From an uncultured Pseudomonadota bacterium (GTDB taxonomy: Bacteria; Myxococcota_A; UBA796; SXON01): 39,764 nt of DNA. The translations under genes and the position numbers were made by a program. The stretch is taken from positions 1 to 39,764 of the forward strand of contig CAIMSU010000182.1 in the NCBI GenBank assembly GCA_903844155.1, in the 5' to 3' direction. Within the stretch, counting starts at the first letter, position 1. Every line of letters begins with the position of its first letter. Under the pieces are notes generated by a model. It saw only the letters and a program-made list of their open reading frames with translations. It did not search any database and was not told where the DNA came from. This document shows positions 1 through 6,908 of the stretch, piece by piece.

Positions 1-132
1 GCCATCGGGGGGTACGTGACCCTGCGCTCGCTATGGGCGAGCGGGCCGTGGAGAAAACGCTTGGTAGAAGCTACACGAGTTCGGAAACGACAACGAATGC
101 CGAAAGGGCGGTGGACGCCGGAATGTTAGCGC

Positions 133-360
133 CTATGGGGTCGGCCCCCCGCCGCCAGCGCAGCCACAGCCAACCCTCGTGGAGCGGCCAGAATTGTCGG
201 GCAGCGCGCCAGCGAACCACGGCGCCATCTCAAGCATCGCCCCGCGCCACTCCTTCTCGCAGTCCCCGGAGCACGCCTCCCACGCGGGATCATCGTCGCC
301 GACGTCGCGTCCCGGCGCGAGCGGTGGGCCCTCGCCGCCCAGATCGCCCCCAATCTCCAT
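133..360 (-). CDS. small cysteine-containing hypothetical protein (75 aa)
   Basis: I do not recognise this protein. Its ATG overlaps the stop codon of the upstream 126-aa gene as TGATG, the same coupling seen at several firm junctions in this window. Codon third positions are overwhelmingly G or C, as in the neighbouring real genes. The product is acidic in its first half, has a Cys pair around residues 30-34 (C-S-G-D-C), Trp-rich stretches, and ends in a Cys-Gly-Cys followed by a glycine run. No signal peptide or membrane segment is evident. It is probably the second gene of a two-gene unit. The alternative is chance open frame in high-GC DNA; the coupling and codon bias argue against that. 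Confidence 0.5.
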   Translation of the reverse strand: MEIGGDLGGEGPPLAPGRDVGDDDPAWEACSGDCEKEWRGAMLEMAPWFAGALPDNSGRSTRVGCGCAGGGGPTP

Positions 361-740
361 CACCAGGCCTTGGTCATCACGTACACCTCGACGAGCGACC
401 ACTCTGCCGTCGCCGTGATGCTCTGGTGACTCAGGATCCAATGAAGGTGCTCGCCGAGTACCTTGGTGGAGTCGGCGTCGCCCACGAGGAGGTCCGGGAT
501 CTGCGTCGCGGCCTGCACGGCGATGGGCGTCGAATGGGGCTTCGACACCGTGCCATCTGGGCTGTGCTCGAGGTACGCGCCGACCTTGGCGTTGCTGCTG
601 GAGCGCTGAAGCACCTTGACCATGATCTGGGCGACCTTGGCCTTTCGCCCGCCGGCGCGTGGCGGCAACTTGAACTTCAACTCCGCCTGGTCGGAGAGGC
701 TGTCGATGCGCAAGGGACCCGCGATTTTGACGAAATCCAT
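360..740 (-). CDS. hypothetical protein, 126 aa
   Basis: Not recognised. The protein begins MDFVKIAGPL and has alternating hydrophobic and charged residues typical of a small soluble beta-rich fold. It includes a Lys/Arg-rich stretch around residues 28-35. There is no signal peptide, transmembrane helix or cysteine motif. A GGAG lies about 10 nt upstream of the ATG. The gene lies downstream of the Liv permease genes in the same direction, but a 220-bp gap containing the hexamer repeat separates them, so it may be transcribed independently. It is coupled by TGATG to the 75-aa gene that follows. Function is unknown. Confidence 0.65.
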   Translation of the reverse strand: MDFVKIAGPLRIDSLSDQAELKFKLPPRAGGRKAKVAQIMVKVLQRSSSNAKVGAYLEHSPDGTVSKPHSTPIAVQAATQIPDLLVGDADSTKVLGEHLHWILSHQSITATAEWSLVEVYVMTKAW

Positions 741-789
741 GTGTGGAATTCTCCGCAGGCATTCCCTAGCCTACGCGTGAACGCCCGCC

Positions 790-885
790 CATCGGCATCG
801 GCATCGGCATCGGCATCGGCATCGGCATCGGCATCGGCATCGGCATCGGCATCGGCATCGGCATCGGCATCGGCATCGGCATCGG
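790..885. repeat. perfect hexamer tandem repeat, (CATCGG)16
   Basis: Sixteen uninterrupted copies of CATCGG (CCGATG on the other strand) fill 96 bp. The array starts 50 bp upstream of the ATG of the 126-aa gene and lies 78 bp past the stop of livM, so it is in the upstream region of the small-gene pair. It can be read as poly Ser-Ala on one strand and poly Met-Pro on the other. Neither reading frame looks like a gene. Absence of any degenerate copy suggests recent slippage expansion. Confidence 0.97.
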
Positions 886-962
886 TGCGCCAACTATCCG
901 CGATGAAGTTGCTGAATGGTTGATTGTCATGTTTTGTCCGCCGTCCATTGCCACCCTCTCCC

Positions 963-1925
963 TCAGCCCGCCCGCGCCGCCCGCCTGCGCTTGACCGCCG
1001 CCGCGACGACCTCCGTCAGCTCGCGCGCCCCGAGCAGCCCCGTCGGCCGCAGGATCATCATCCCGATGAGCAGCAGCGCGTAGATGACCATGCGGTACTG
1101 GGCGATCGGACGGAGGATCTCGGGTAGGGCCGTCAGGACGGAGGAGGCGATGAGCGGCCCGGACAGCGACCCGGTGCCACCGAGCACCACCATCGTCACC
1201 AGTTCAATCGACCGGTCGTACTGGAACTGGGTCGGGAAGATGGAGCCGCGGTGGAAGGCGACGAGCCCGCCCGCGATCCCCGCCCAGAACGCCCCGAAAA
1301 CGAAGGCCGTCACCTTCGCGCGCGTGGTGTCGATGCCAAGCGATCGCGTGGCGATCTCGTTGTCGCGCACGGCCTCGAACACGCGCCCTTGCGCGCTCGC
1401 GATCACGTTCCGGATGGCGAGCGCACCCACAATCACGAAACTGAAGGTCCAACCAAAGTTTGTGAACGTCGGCAGGCCGATCAGCCCCTTCGCCCCGCCA
1501 AGCCAGTCCGCGTTCTGGATCAGCACGATGATGATGCCGTTGAACCCCAGCGTCACGACCGCGAGGTAGTCCCCAGTGAGCCGCAAGCTCGGCAGCCCGA
1601 CCGCCACGCCCACGAGCGAAGCGGCCAATCCACCAGCCAGGATGCCGACAAGCGGGTGGACGTGCTCAAAGTAGACGAGCGCGCCCGCGGTGTAGGCGCC
1701 GACCGCCATGAAGCCCGCGTGCCCGAGCGAAAACTGGCCGGTGAAGCCGAGAACCAGCGCCAACCCCATCACGGCGAGCAGGTTCATCCCCACGCGCGTA
1801 AGGATGTCCGTCAAATACGGGTCCATCCACGGCACGGCAAAAACCTGGATCACCCACACGATCCCGATGCTCAGCACCATCGCCGCCCACCCGAGCATCG
1901 CTCCCCTTGTCATGAAGGCGCGCAC
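963..1925 (-). CDS. livM: branched-chain amino acid ABC transporter permease (LivM type)
   Basis: Inner-membrane permease subunit of a Liv-type (HAAT) importer for branched-chain amino acids or related amides. The 320-aa protein has many hydrophobic helices and the LivM signature region GLALVLGFTGQFSLGHAGFM near residues 55-75. Further conserved blocks are the segment around GDYLAVVTLGFNGI and the cytoplasmic EAA-like loop with RDNEIATRSLGIDTTRAKVTAF. The GTG start directly abuts the livH stop and has an upstream GGAGAAGG; an in-frame ATG four codons later is a weaker alternative. It is the last Liv gene of the operon. No LivG or LivF ATPase gene follows. The substrate could also be urea or short amides, since homologous permeases serve those systems. 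Confidence 0.95.
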   Translation of the reverse strand: MRAFMTRGAMLGWAAMVLSIGIVWVIQVFAVPWMDPYLTDILTRVGMNLLAVMGLALVLGFTGQFSLGHAGFMAVGAYTAGALVYFEHVHPLVGILAGGLAASLVGVAVGLPSLRLTGDYLAVVTLGFNGIIIVLIQNADWLGGAKGLIGLPTFTNFGWTFSFVIVGALAIRNVIASAQGRVFEAVRDNEIATRSLGIDTTRAKVTAFVFGAFWAGIAGGLVAFHRGSIFPTQFQYDRSIELVTMVVLGGTGSLSGPLIASSVLTALPEILRPIAQYRMVIYALLLIGMMILRPTGLLGARELTEVVAAAVKRRRAARAG

Positions 1926-2825
1926 CTACACCTTCTCCGGGGCGTGCTTGCCGAGGATGCCCGACGGTCGGACCAGGAGGATGACGATGAGGAGGCAGAA
2001 GGCGATGGCGTCCCGGTAGGTGCTCGTCAAATAGCCGCTTACAAAGGTCTCAGACAGCCCGAGCAGGATAGCGCCGACGACCGCGCCCGGGATCGACCCG
2101 ATGCCGCCGACGACCGCCGCGACGAACGCCTTCAACCCCATGTTCGTCCCCATCTCCGGGTCGATCTTGTGCATGTCCACCGCGCGCAGGAACGCGGCCG
2201 CGCCTGCGAGGCTGGAGCCCAGCGCGAACGTGAACGCGATCACCCGGTCGACGGGAATCCCCATCAAAGCTGCCGCATCGCGCGAATGGCTGACGGCGCG
2301 CATCGCCCGCCCCATCTGCGTGCGCTCGACGATGTGGTGCAGCACCACCATCAGCACAAGCGTGACCGAGAGCGTGATGACGTCCATGCTCCGCAGACTA
2401 AGTCCCGGTGCAAGCTGCCATTGTGTCTCGGGCAGCAGTGAGGGGAAGCTCGCGAGCGGCCCGGCGGCGATGAGCGTGCCGTTCTTGAGCAGCATGCTCA
2501 CGCCGATCGCCGTAATCAGCAAGTTCAGACGCCCCGATTTGCGCAACGGCCGGTACGCCAGCCGCTCGATCGTCATGCCGAGCGCCGCGCAGAACGCCAT
2601 TGTCCCGACGATCACGAAGGTGACGGAAACGAGGGTCGGGTTCGCCTCCGCCCCGCTCCAACGCGCAAGGTACAACGCTGCGAAAGCGCCCATCATGAAC
2701 ACTTCGGAGTGCGCGAAGTTGATGAGCTGCAGCGTGCCGTACACCATCGTGTACCCCAGCGCGATGAGCGCGTAGATCGCGCCGAGCGAGAGGCCATTGA
2801 TGAGCTGCTGCAGGAATACGGTCAT
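1926..2825 (-). CDS. livH: branched-chain amino acid ABC transporter permease (LivH type)
   Basis: Second inner-membrane permease of the Liv-type importer, expected to pair with LivM. The 299-aa length and the N-terminal pattern LINGLSLGAIYALIALGYTM followed by a helix ending INFAHSEVFMMGAF are typical of LivH. The cytoplasmic loop RAVSHSRDAAALMGIPVDRV is the EAA-type motif that contacts the ATPase subunits. ATG start; its TAG stop is immediately followed by the livM GTG. A 138-bp gap separates it from livK upstream, in which I see no gene. Confidence 0.95.
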   Translation of the reverse strand: MTVFLQQLINGLSLGAIYALIALGYTMVYGTLQLINFAHSEVFMMGAFAALYLARWSGAEANPTLVSVTFVIVGTMAFCAALGMTIERLAYRPLRKSGRLNLLITAIGVSMLLKNGTLIAAGPLASFPSLLPETQWQLAPGLSLRSMDVITLSVTLVLMVVLHHIVERTQMGRAMRAVSHSRDAAALMGIPVDRVIAFTFALGSSLAGAAAFLRAVDMHKIDPEMGTNMGLKAFVAAVVGGIGSIPGAVVGAILLGLSETFVSGYLTSTYRDAIAFCLLIVILLVRPSGILGKHAPEKV

Positions 2826-2963
2826 GGGCTGGACCGTTTAGCCCGGTTGGGGGCGGCGCGGAGGTCCAAATGGTGCGGGTCGTCGGGGGTCTTTGGGGCG
2901 GCTCGCTCCCATCCGGGCCCGTTCAAGGGGGGCTGTGGGACGCCGCTTTGAATCGGGGCGGGG

Positions 2964-4166
2964 TCAGGGCGCGATCGACTCCACGAACTTGTTCCCGTCC
3001 GCCGTCACCTGCACCACGACCGCGGGCTTCTGCGCGTTGCGGTGGTCGTCGATGGTAATGTTGCCGGTCACACCGGGGTAACTGACGGTGTGGGCGAGCA
3101 CGTCCCTCAGCGCAGCGCGGGCGGCCTTGCGATCGCCCTCGGTCGCGGGCACGGACGACCGATCGGCCAGCTCCGCGGCCATCTTCGGGTCCTTCGCGAC
3201 CTCGGCCATCGCCGCGTACAGCACCTGCGCCGAGTCGTAGCCGAGCGCGGCCAGCCCGTCCGGCTTCTCGTGATACTTGGCGTTGTACTTGGTGATGAAG
3301 TCCTGGACGACCGGGTTCGGGTCGTCCACGGCGTAGTGGTTCGTGAAGAAGCCGCCGGCGATCGCGTCGCCACCGATCTTGGTGAGCTCGGCGCTGTCCC
3401 AGCCGTCGCCGCCCAGGAACGGGCCTTTGAAGCCGAGATCCCGGGCCTGCCGCGCGATCAGGCCCACGTCCGTGTAGTAGCCGGGGATGAAGATCGCGTC
3501 GGGATTCTTGGCGATCATCGCCGTCAGTTGGGCCTTGAAGTCCACGTCGCCCTGGCTGTAGGCCTCCTCGTCCGCGATGGCCCCGCCCATCTTCGTGAAG
3601 GTCTCCGTGAAATACTGGGCGAGGCCCGTGGAATAGTCGCTCTTCACGTCCTTGAGGATGCCGACGTTCTTGAGCTGCTTGGAGTTGTAGGCGAACTTCG
3701 CGACGGCCGTGCCCTGGAAGGGATCGATGAAGCACACGCGGAAGATGAAGTCGCCTTGCTCCGTCACTTTCGGGTTCGTCGACGACGGCGAGATCATCGG
3801 GATGCCGTTGGTCTGCAGCATCGGCGCGGCTGCGAGCGAATTCGTCGACGCGACCTCGCCGAGCACGGCCACAGGCCGATCCTGGGAGATGATCTTGCCG
3901 ACGGCCGTCGCCGCCTCCTCGGGCTTGCCCTGGTCGTCCTCGACCACGATGCGCACCTTGACGCCGCCTATCCCGCCCTTGGCGTTGAGCGCGTCCGTCG
4001 CCAGTTCAATGCCGTTCTTCGTGGACAATCCGAACGTCGCCTGCGCGCCCGTGAGCGAGCCGTACTCGCCGACGACGATCTCCTTCGGCTGATCGGCGCC
4101 GCCGGAGCAGGCGGAGAGAAGGAGGACGGCGATAGGGGCGAGGATGCGGACGGGAGAGGCGGGCAA
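2964..4166 (-). CDS. livK: Liv-type ABC transporter substrate-binding lipoprotein
   Basis: Periplasmic-binding-protein family (Peripla_BP_6) subunit that captures the amino acid or amide and delivers it to LivHM. The 400-aa precursor has a lipoprotein signal peptide with lipobox LLSAC (Cys around residue 20), so the protein is probably anchored rather than free. Diagnostic blocks include the strand IVVGEYGSLTGAQATFG, the GKIISQDRPVAVLGEVASTNSLA segment, and the hinge strand around DAIFIPGYYTDVGLIARQAR. Start is TTG at 4166, supported by GGAG with 5-nt spacing. First gene of a livK-livH-livM operon with a plausible promoter just upstream. The actual ligand cannot be told from sequence. Confidence 0.93.
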   Translation of the reverse strand: MPASPVRILAPIAVLLLSACSGGADQPKEIVVGEYGSLTGAQATFGLSTKNGIELATDALNAKGGIGGVKVRIVVEDDQGKPEEAATAVGKIISQDRPVAVLGEVASTNSLAAAPMLQTNGIPMISPSSTNPKVTEQGDFIFRVCFIDPFQGTAVAKFAYNSKQLKNVGILKDVKSDYSTGLAQYFTETFTKMGGAIADEEAYSQGDVDFKAQLTAMIAKNPDAIFIPGYYTDVGLIARQARDLGFKGPFLGGDGWDSAELTKIGGDAIAGGFFTNHYAVDDPNPVVQDFITKYNAKYHEKPDGLAALGYDSAQVLYAAMAEVAKDPKMAAELADRSSVPATEGDRKAARAALRDVLAHTVSYPGVTGNITIDDHRNAQKPAVVVQVTADGNKFVESIAP

Positions 4167-4187
4167 GGGGACTCCGAAGGTGGCGGG

Positions 4188-4215
4188 AGTGTATGGAAAA
4201 CCGGCGGGGAGTCAA
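4188..4215 (-). promoter_or_regulatory. putative sigma70-type promoter of the liv operon
   Basis: On the minus strand, TTGACT (4215-4210) and TACACT (4193-4188) are separated by 16 bp. This places transcription start close to the livK Shine-Dalgarno and TTG start. The -35 matches consensus at 5 of 6 positions and the -10 at 4 of 6. Position and spacing fit a housekeeping promoter; no operator is recognisable. Confidence 0.55.
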
Positions 4216-4316
4216 GCGAGGGGGGCCATTGCTGGCGCTGGGCAAACAAGCGAAGCGGAAGTACCTGAATTCACGCGGATGGGCAGGGCAATGGCCCCCC
4301 GGCGCGCGGTTCCGCG

Positions 4317-4362
4317 CACGAACCGTGCCGGCTGGCGTACTCGCCGGCTGGCGGGGTTCGTG
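4317..4362. repeat. long imperfect hairpin with TACT apical loop (copy a)
   Basis: Self-complementary 46-bp stretch. The inner stem runs from 4326 to 4337 and pairs with 4342-4353 (with G-T wobbles), closed by the loop TACT at 4338-4341. After one mismatch the outer stem CACGAACC (4317-4324) pairs with GGTTCGTG (4355-4362). There is no T-tract, so it is not a canonical intrinsic terminator. It shares its loop with three other hairpins in the window. Confidence 0.75.
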
Positions 4363-4385
4363 GCCTTGGAACGCCGAAAAATCAA

Positions 4386-4427
4386 CGCCGATCCTGGCGC
4401 GAGGTACTCCGAGCGCCAGAATCGGCG
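4386..4427. repeat. hairpin with GG-TACT-CC apex (copy b)
   Basis: Left arm CGCCGATCCTGGCGC (4386-4400) pairs with right arm GCGCCAGAATCGGCG (4413-4427) at 14 of 15 positions. The 12-base apex contains GG-TACT-CC at 4403-4410. It lies 23 bp after copy a. No poly-T follows on either strand. Possible roles are a REP-like mobile palindrome, a protein-binding site, or an mRNA-end structure for the gene ending at 4768. Confidence 0.75.
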
Positions 4428-4462
4428 GCGAATTGCGGGACCGTTGAGAGGGGAACGGGGGC

Positions 4463-4514
4463 CATGGGGGGCGTTTTGGCGCGTTTCCCGACTCATGCTG
4501 CGCGTTTTGGCGCG
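4463..4514 (+). repeat. paired 21-bp motif block, left
   Basis: Two direct copies of CATG-N5-CGTTTTGGCGCG at 4463-4483 and 4494-4514. Starts are 31 bp apart, about three helical turns, with a 10-bp spacer. The 12-bp CGTTTTGGCGCG part is identical in both copies. The same two-copy, 31-bp-period block appears inverted at 4664-4715. Confidence 0.8.
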
Positions 4515-4663
4515 CCGACGGCTCCCAACGACCCTCGTCCCCCACGCCGGCGCCGGAAGGCCCGGCGCGGAGGGCGTTCGGCGTCGCGGCGTGCGGAAGA
4601 ATGCAGGTTGTGCCGTGGGACCGACGACCGGCCCGGACGTGTCGACTCGGTTGCTGGCGGCAG

Positions 4664-4715
4664 TGCGCCAAACGCGGGGCCATGGGGTTCGGACCGCGCC
4701 AAAACGTGCACCATG
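4664..4715 (-). repeat. paired 21-bp motif block, right (inverted)
   Basis: On the minus strand, a full copy of CATG-N5-CGTTTTGGCGCG lies at 4715-4695. A degenerate copy at 4684-4664 has one T fewer and a final A. Their period is again 31 bp. The block mirrors the left block across a 149-bp centre. As an inverted pair the two 52-bp blocks match at about 34 of 52 positions, concentrated in the CATG and TTTTGGCGCG parts. Confidence 0.75.
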
Positions 4716-4767
4716 AGCCGGCGGCGGCGGACCAGGCCCCGGCGCGCCCGGCGCCGGGTGCCACAAG

Positions 4768-5805
4768 TCACTCGGGGTGGTGCGCGAGGTCAGCGGCGAT
4801 CGCCGGGGCCTCAGCGCTGTCGGGGTATCGGGCAACAAAAAGGCGTTCGAGGTACGCGAGCTCGACCATGCCCGTCGCCCCGAAGCCGGGATAGTCCGCC
4901 GCACACGCCGTGGATTCACGCTCGAGGCCGCTGATGACGGCGAGGAGCAGGTCGGCGTCCAGAAGCCCGGGTGTGGCCGCATCCTCCTGCTCGTTGAGGG
5001 CGGGGAACCGGTGATCGTCACACTCCACACGTTCGACAGGCATTTCTGGAATGTTGGAATCGCCCGAAGGGTCGGAGGGGAGGTCGCGCTTCGAGTCCAA
5101 TGGGCGCGGCCCCAGATCCACGCCCACCCCCACCGTCCAGCGCAGATCGACCATCGGCTGGGCATCGATAACCGTCAGCAGGTCCAGCCCCGTCCCGACG
5201 ACGACCACACCGAAATGTACGTTCACCGCGGAGCTTGTGTCGATCCACCACAGCGCGGGCGCGTAGCTCGTGCCAGAGACCGGCAGCACCTGCGACCACT
5301 CGCCGAGGAGCTGGATCGGCACCTCGACCCGATCGCTCACCTTGACGTCCAGGCGTGGACCCGCGTGCGGGGCGATGGCGAAGTAGGTGTAGGCGGACGG
5401 GCTGGACGCGTCGGCGAACCAGGTGAGTCCCCCTCCGGCGGTCACGTCGAGGCGGAGCCGGTCGTGCTGCCAGAGCTCCCGTCCGATGGCAAGGTCGTAG
5501 GCGCTGCCCTCGAAGCTGGGCCCCGCGATGACGTGGACATCCCAGCCGCGAAAGCCGAATCCTCCGCTGATCCGGAACGTGCCGAAGAACGGATCTCCAA
5601 GCTCAGGGGCAAGGCCGCCGCTCCCCAGGTTGCCGATCGCGTTCAGCGGCACGCCGCCGGCGCCCACGACCCCGTGCTCATCCGCGATCGGCCCCAGGTC
5701 GACCGGCGACCCCATCGGCGCAGGCCACGGGACAATCAGGCCGTTGCAAGCGCCGAGCATCGGCACAACCACCCCCAACACCAAGCTAAGGTGTCGAACT
5801 GTCAC
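4768..5805 (-). CDS. putative outer-membrane lipoprotein, 345 aa
   Basis: No family recognised. The GTG-start protein has a lipoprotein signal with lipobox MLGAC near residue 20. Residues about 60-240 consist of alternating hydrophobic and polar strands, with segments such as GTFRISGGFGFRGWDVHVIA and VEVPIQLLGEWSQVLPV, which resemble a small outer-membrane beta-barrel. The last 100 residues are Asp/Pro-rich and include two widely spaced cysteines. It is the third gene of an exported-protein operon; its start overlaps the end of the cytochrome gene by 20 bp. It may be the barrel partner of the cytochrome/beta-helix pair, but that is inference from position only. Confidence 0.7.
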   Translation of the reverse strand: MTVRHLSLVLGVVVPMLGACNGLIVPWPAPMGSPVDLGPIADEHGVVGAGGVPLNAIGNLGSGGLAPELGDPFFGTFRISGGFGFRGWDVHVIAGPSFEGSAYDLAIGRELWQHDRLRLDVTAGGGLTWFADASSPSAYTYFAIAPHAGPRLDVKVSDRVEVPIQLLGEWSQVLPVSGTSYAPALWWIDTSSAVNVHFGVVVVGTGLDLLTVIDAQPMVDLRWTVGVGVDLGPRPLDSKRDLPSDPSGDSNIPEMPVERVECDDHRFPALNEQEDAATPGLLDADLLLAVISGLERESTACAADYPGFGATGMVELAYLERLFVARYPDSAEAPAIAADLAHHPE

Positions 5806-6908
5806 ACGTCCCGTCCAGGCTGGAGATCCATTCGCGAATCAGGGCAATCCCCTCGTCATCCGGCAGCAGGTTGGGCAGCTCCGGCATCTTGATCTGCGGG
5901 TCGGTCGAGGCCATGCGGTAGGGCATGATGCTGCTGTCGGGGTCGCCGGGCACGATGTCGTAGAGGTAGCCGCCCGTCCCCGAGCCGGCCGCCGCTGACA
6001 CCTTGCAGATGCCGAGGTGCTCATTGTCCGTCTCCTCGGCTTGCAAATACAAGCCCGAGTTGCCCGAATAGCCGCCCTCCCGATGGCAGTGCGAGCAGTT
6101 GGCGTGCAGGTATCCGCGTGCGCGGGCGTTGAGGTCCTGTGTGTCGTCAAACGCGTCGACGAAGGCATCGAGCGATGCGCCGGGACCGGGGTCCGGGCTG
6201 AAGAAGCTCTGAGCGCGCAACCAGTCGATCTGGTTGGTGCTGGCGCCGTCTCGCACGACGGTGCGGTTCATCTGGCGGGTGATGGGACCGAGCAGGTGCA
6301 TGACGTCGTCGCGGCGGTGACAGTCCTCACACTGGTTCTGGTTGGGGACGAGGTACTCCTGTGTGTAGGCGTTCCCGTCGACGTCGACACGGTCCATGTC
6401 AACGGTCTCACCTGCAAGCACGCGCGTGGCGTCTGTCTGTGTGTCGTTCCAACGGTAGACCAGGCCCTGCCAGGCGCCGTCCACCCTCACGAGCAGCCTG
6501 GTCTCGATGCGCTCGCGTGTGGCGTCGTCGCCCTCCGTCAGGTCAAATGAGAAGGTCTTGGCGACGACGGTGCCATCCGGGAACGTCCAGTCGTCGACGT
6601 TGTCGATCGAGGCGGTCCCCCCCCGGAGGAAGCTGGACGAACCGGTCCTTGTCGGCCCCGTCCGACCACAGCCGGATGACGACGTCGTAGGGGAGGACGC
6701 CCGCGGCGGGTGTCAGGTCGGCCAACGCGCCGGTGAACAGTCCGTAGGTGGACAGCCTTGTGTAGGGGTAGACGGTGTCGCCTGTGTTGGAGTCGGCCGC
6801 GGAGTCGACGGCCGCTGTGGAGTCCGTTGCGGAGCCCTCCGGTGTCCGGTGCCCTGTCTGCGGCACGCACCCGACCGTCAGAATCAGGGCGATCGACCGG
6901 ATCTTCAC
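5786..6908 (-). pseudogene. SO2930-family dihaem c-type cytochrome, frameshifted
   Basis: Exported dihaem protein of the SO2930/HNE_0200 family. The GTG start at 6908 overlaps the upstream stop as GTGA. A lipoprotein signal (LILTVGC) is followed by an Asp/Thr/Ser-rich linker. The N-terminal half, up to DGADKDRFVQLPPG, reads in one frame and the rest in another. The shift falls in eight consecutive G (+ strand C at 6617-6624). Reading seven G gives the continuous sequence GGTASIDNVDDWTFPDGTVV and then reaches both haem sites, CEDCH and CSHCH. The downstream part therefore encodes intact CxxCH motifs and a normal C-terminus. This is either a one-base sequencing or assembly error in a homopolymer, or a real, possibly reversible, off state. 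Partner of the beta-helix lipoprotein upstream. Confidence 0.85.

Larger units (their letters stand above)
4216..4767. other. non-coding island rich in inverted repeats
   Basis: About 550 bp between the liv promoter and the end of the outer-membrane lipoprotein gene. Several reading frames happen to stay open because of the GC content, but none shows a family, signal peptide or convincing ribosome site. It contains two long TACT-loop hairpins (4317-4362, 4386-4427) and two inverted blocks of paired 21-bp motifs (4463-4514, 4664-4715). The 149 bp between the blocks hold further short GC palindromes but no gene that I can see. Confidence 0.7.

Noticed and set aside
790-885. Coding repeat of a surface or antifreeze-like protein
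   Set aside because: No gene with start signal extends through it in a plausible frame; more likely non-coding microsatellite.
33-923. Long open frame on the plus strand ending in a poly Ser-Ala tract, and the reverse poly Met-Pro frame
   Set aside because: Both arise from the hexamer repeat and from antisense of the two small minus-strand genes; no family, no ribosome site.
4317-4715. CRISPR array
   Set aside because: Repeats are palindromes or 21-bp motifs in both orientations with only two or four copies, without uniform unique spacers or cas genes.
4212-5165. Minus-strand open frame across the 4.2-4.8 kb island
   Set aside because: Runs through hairpins and the 21-bp motifs into another frame of the lipoprotein gene; no start signal or family.
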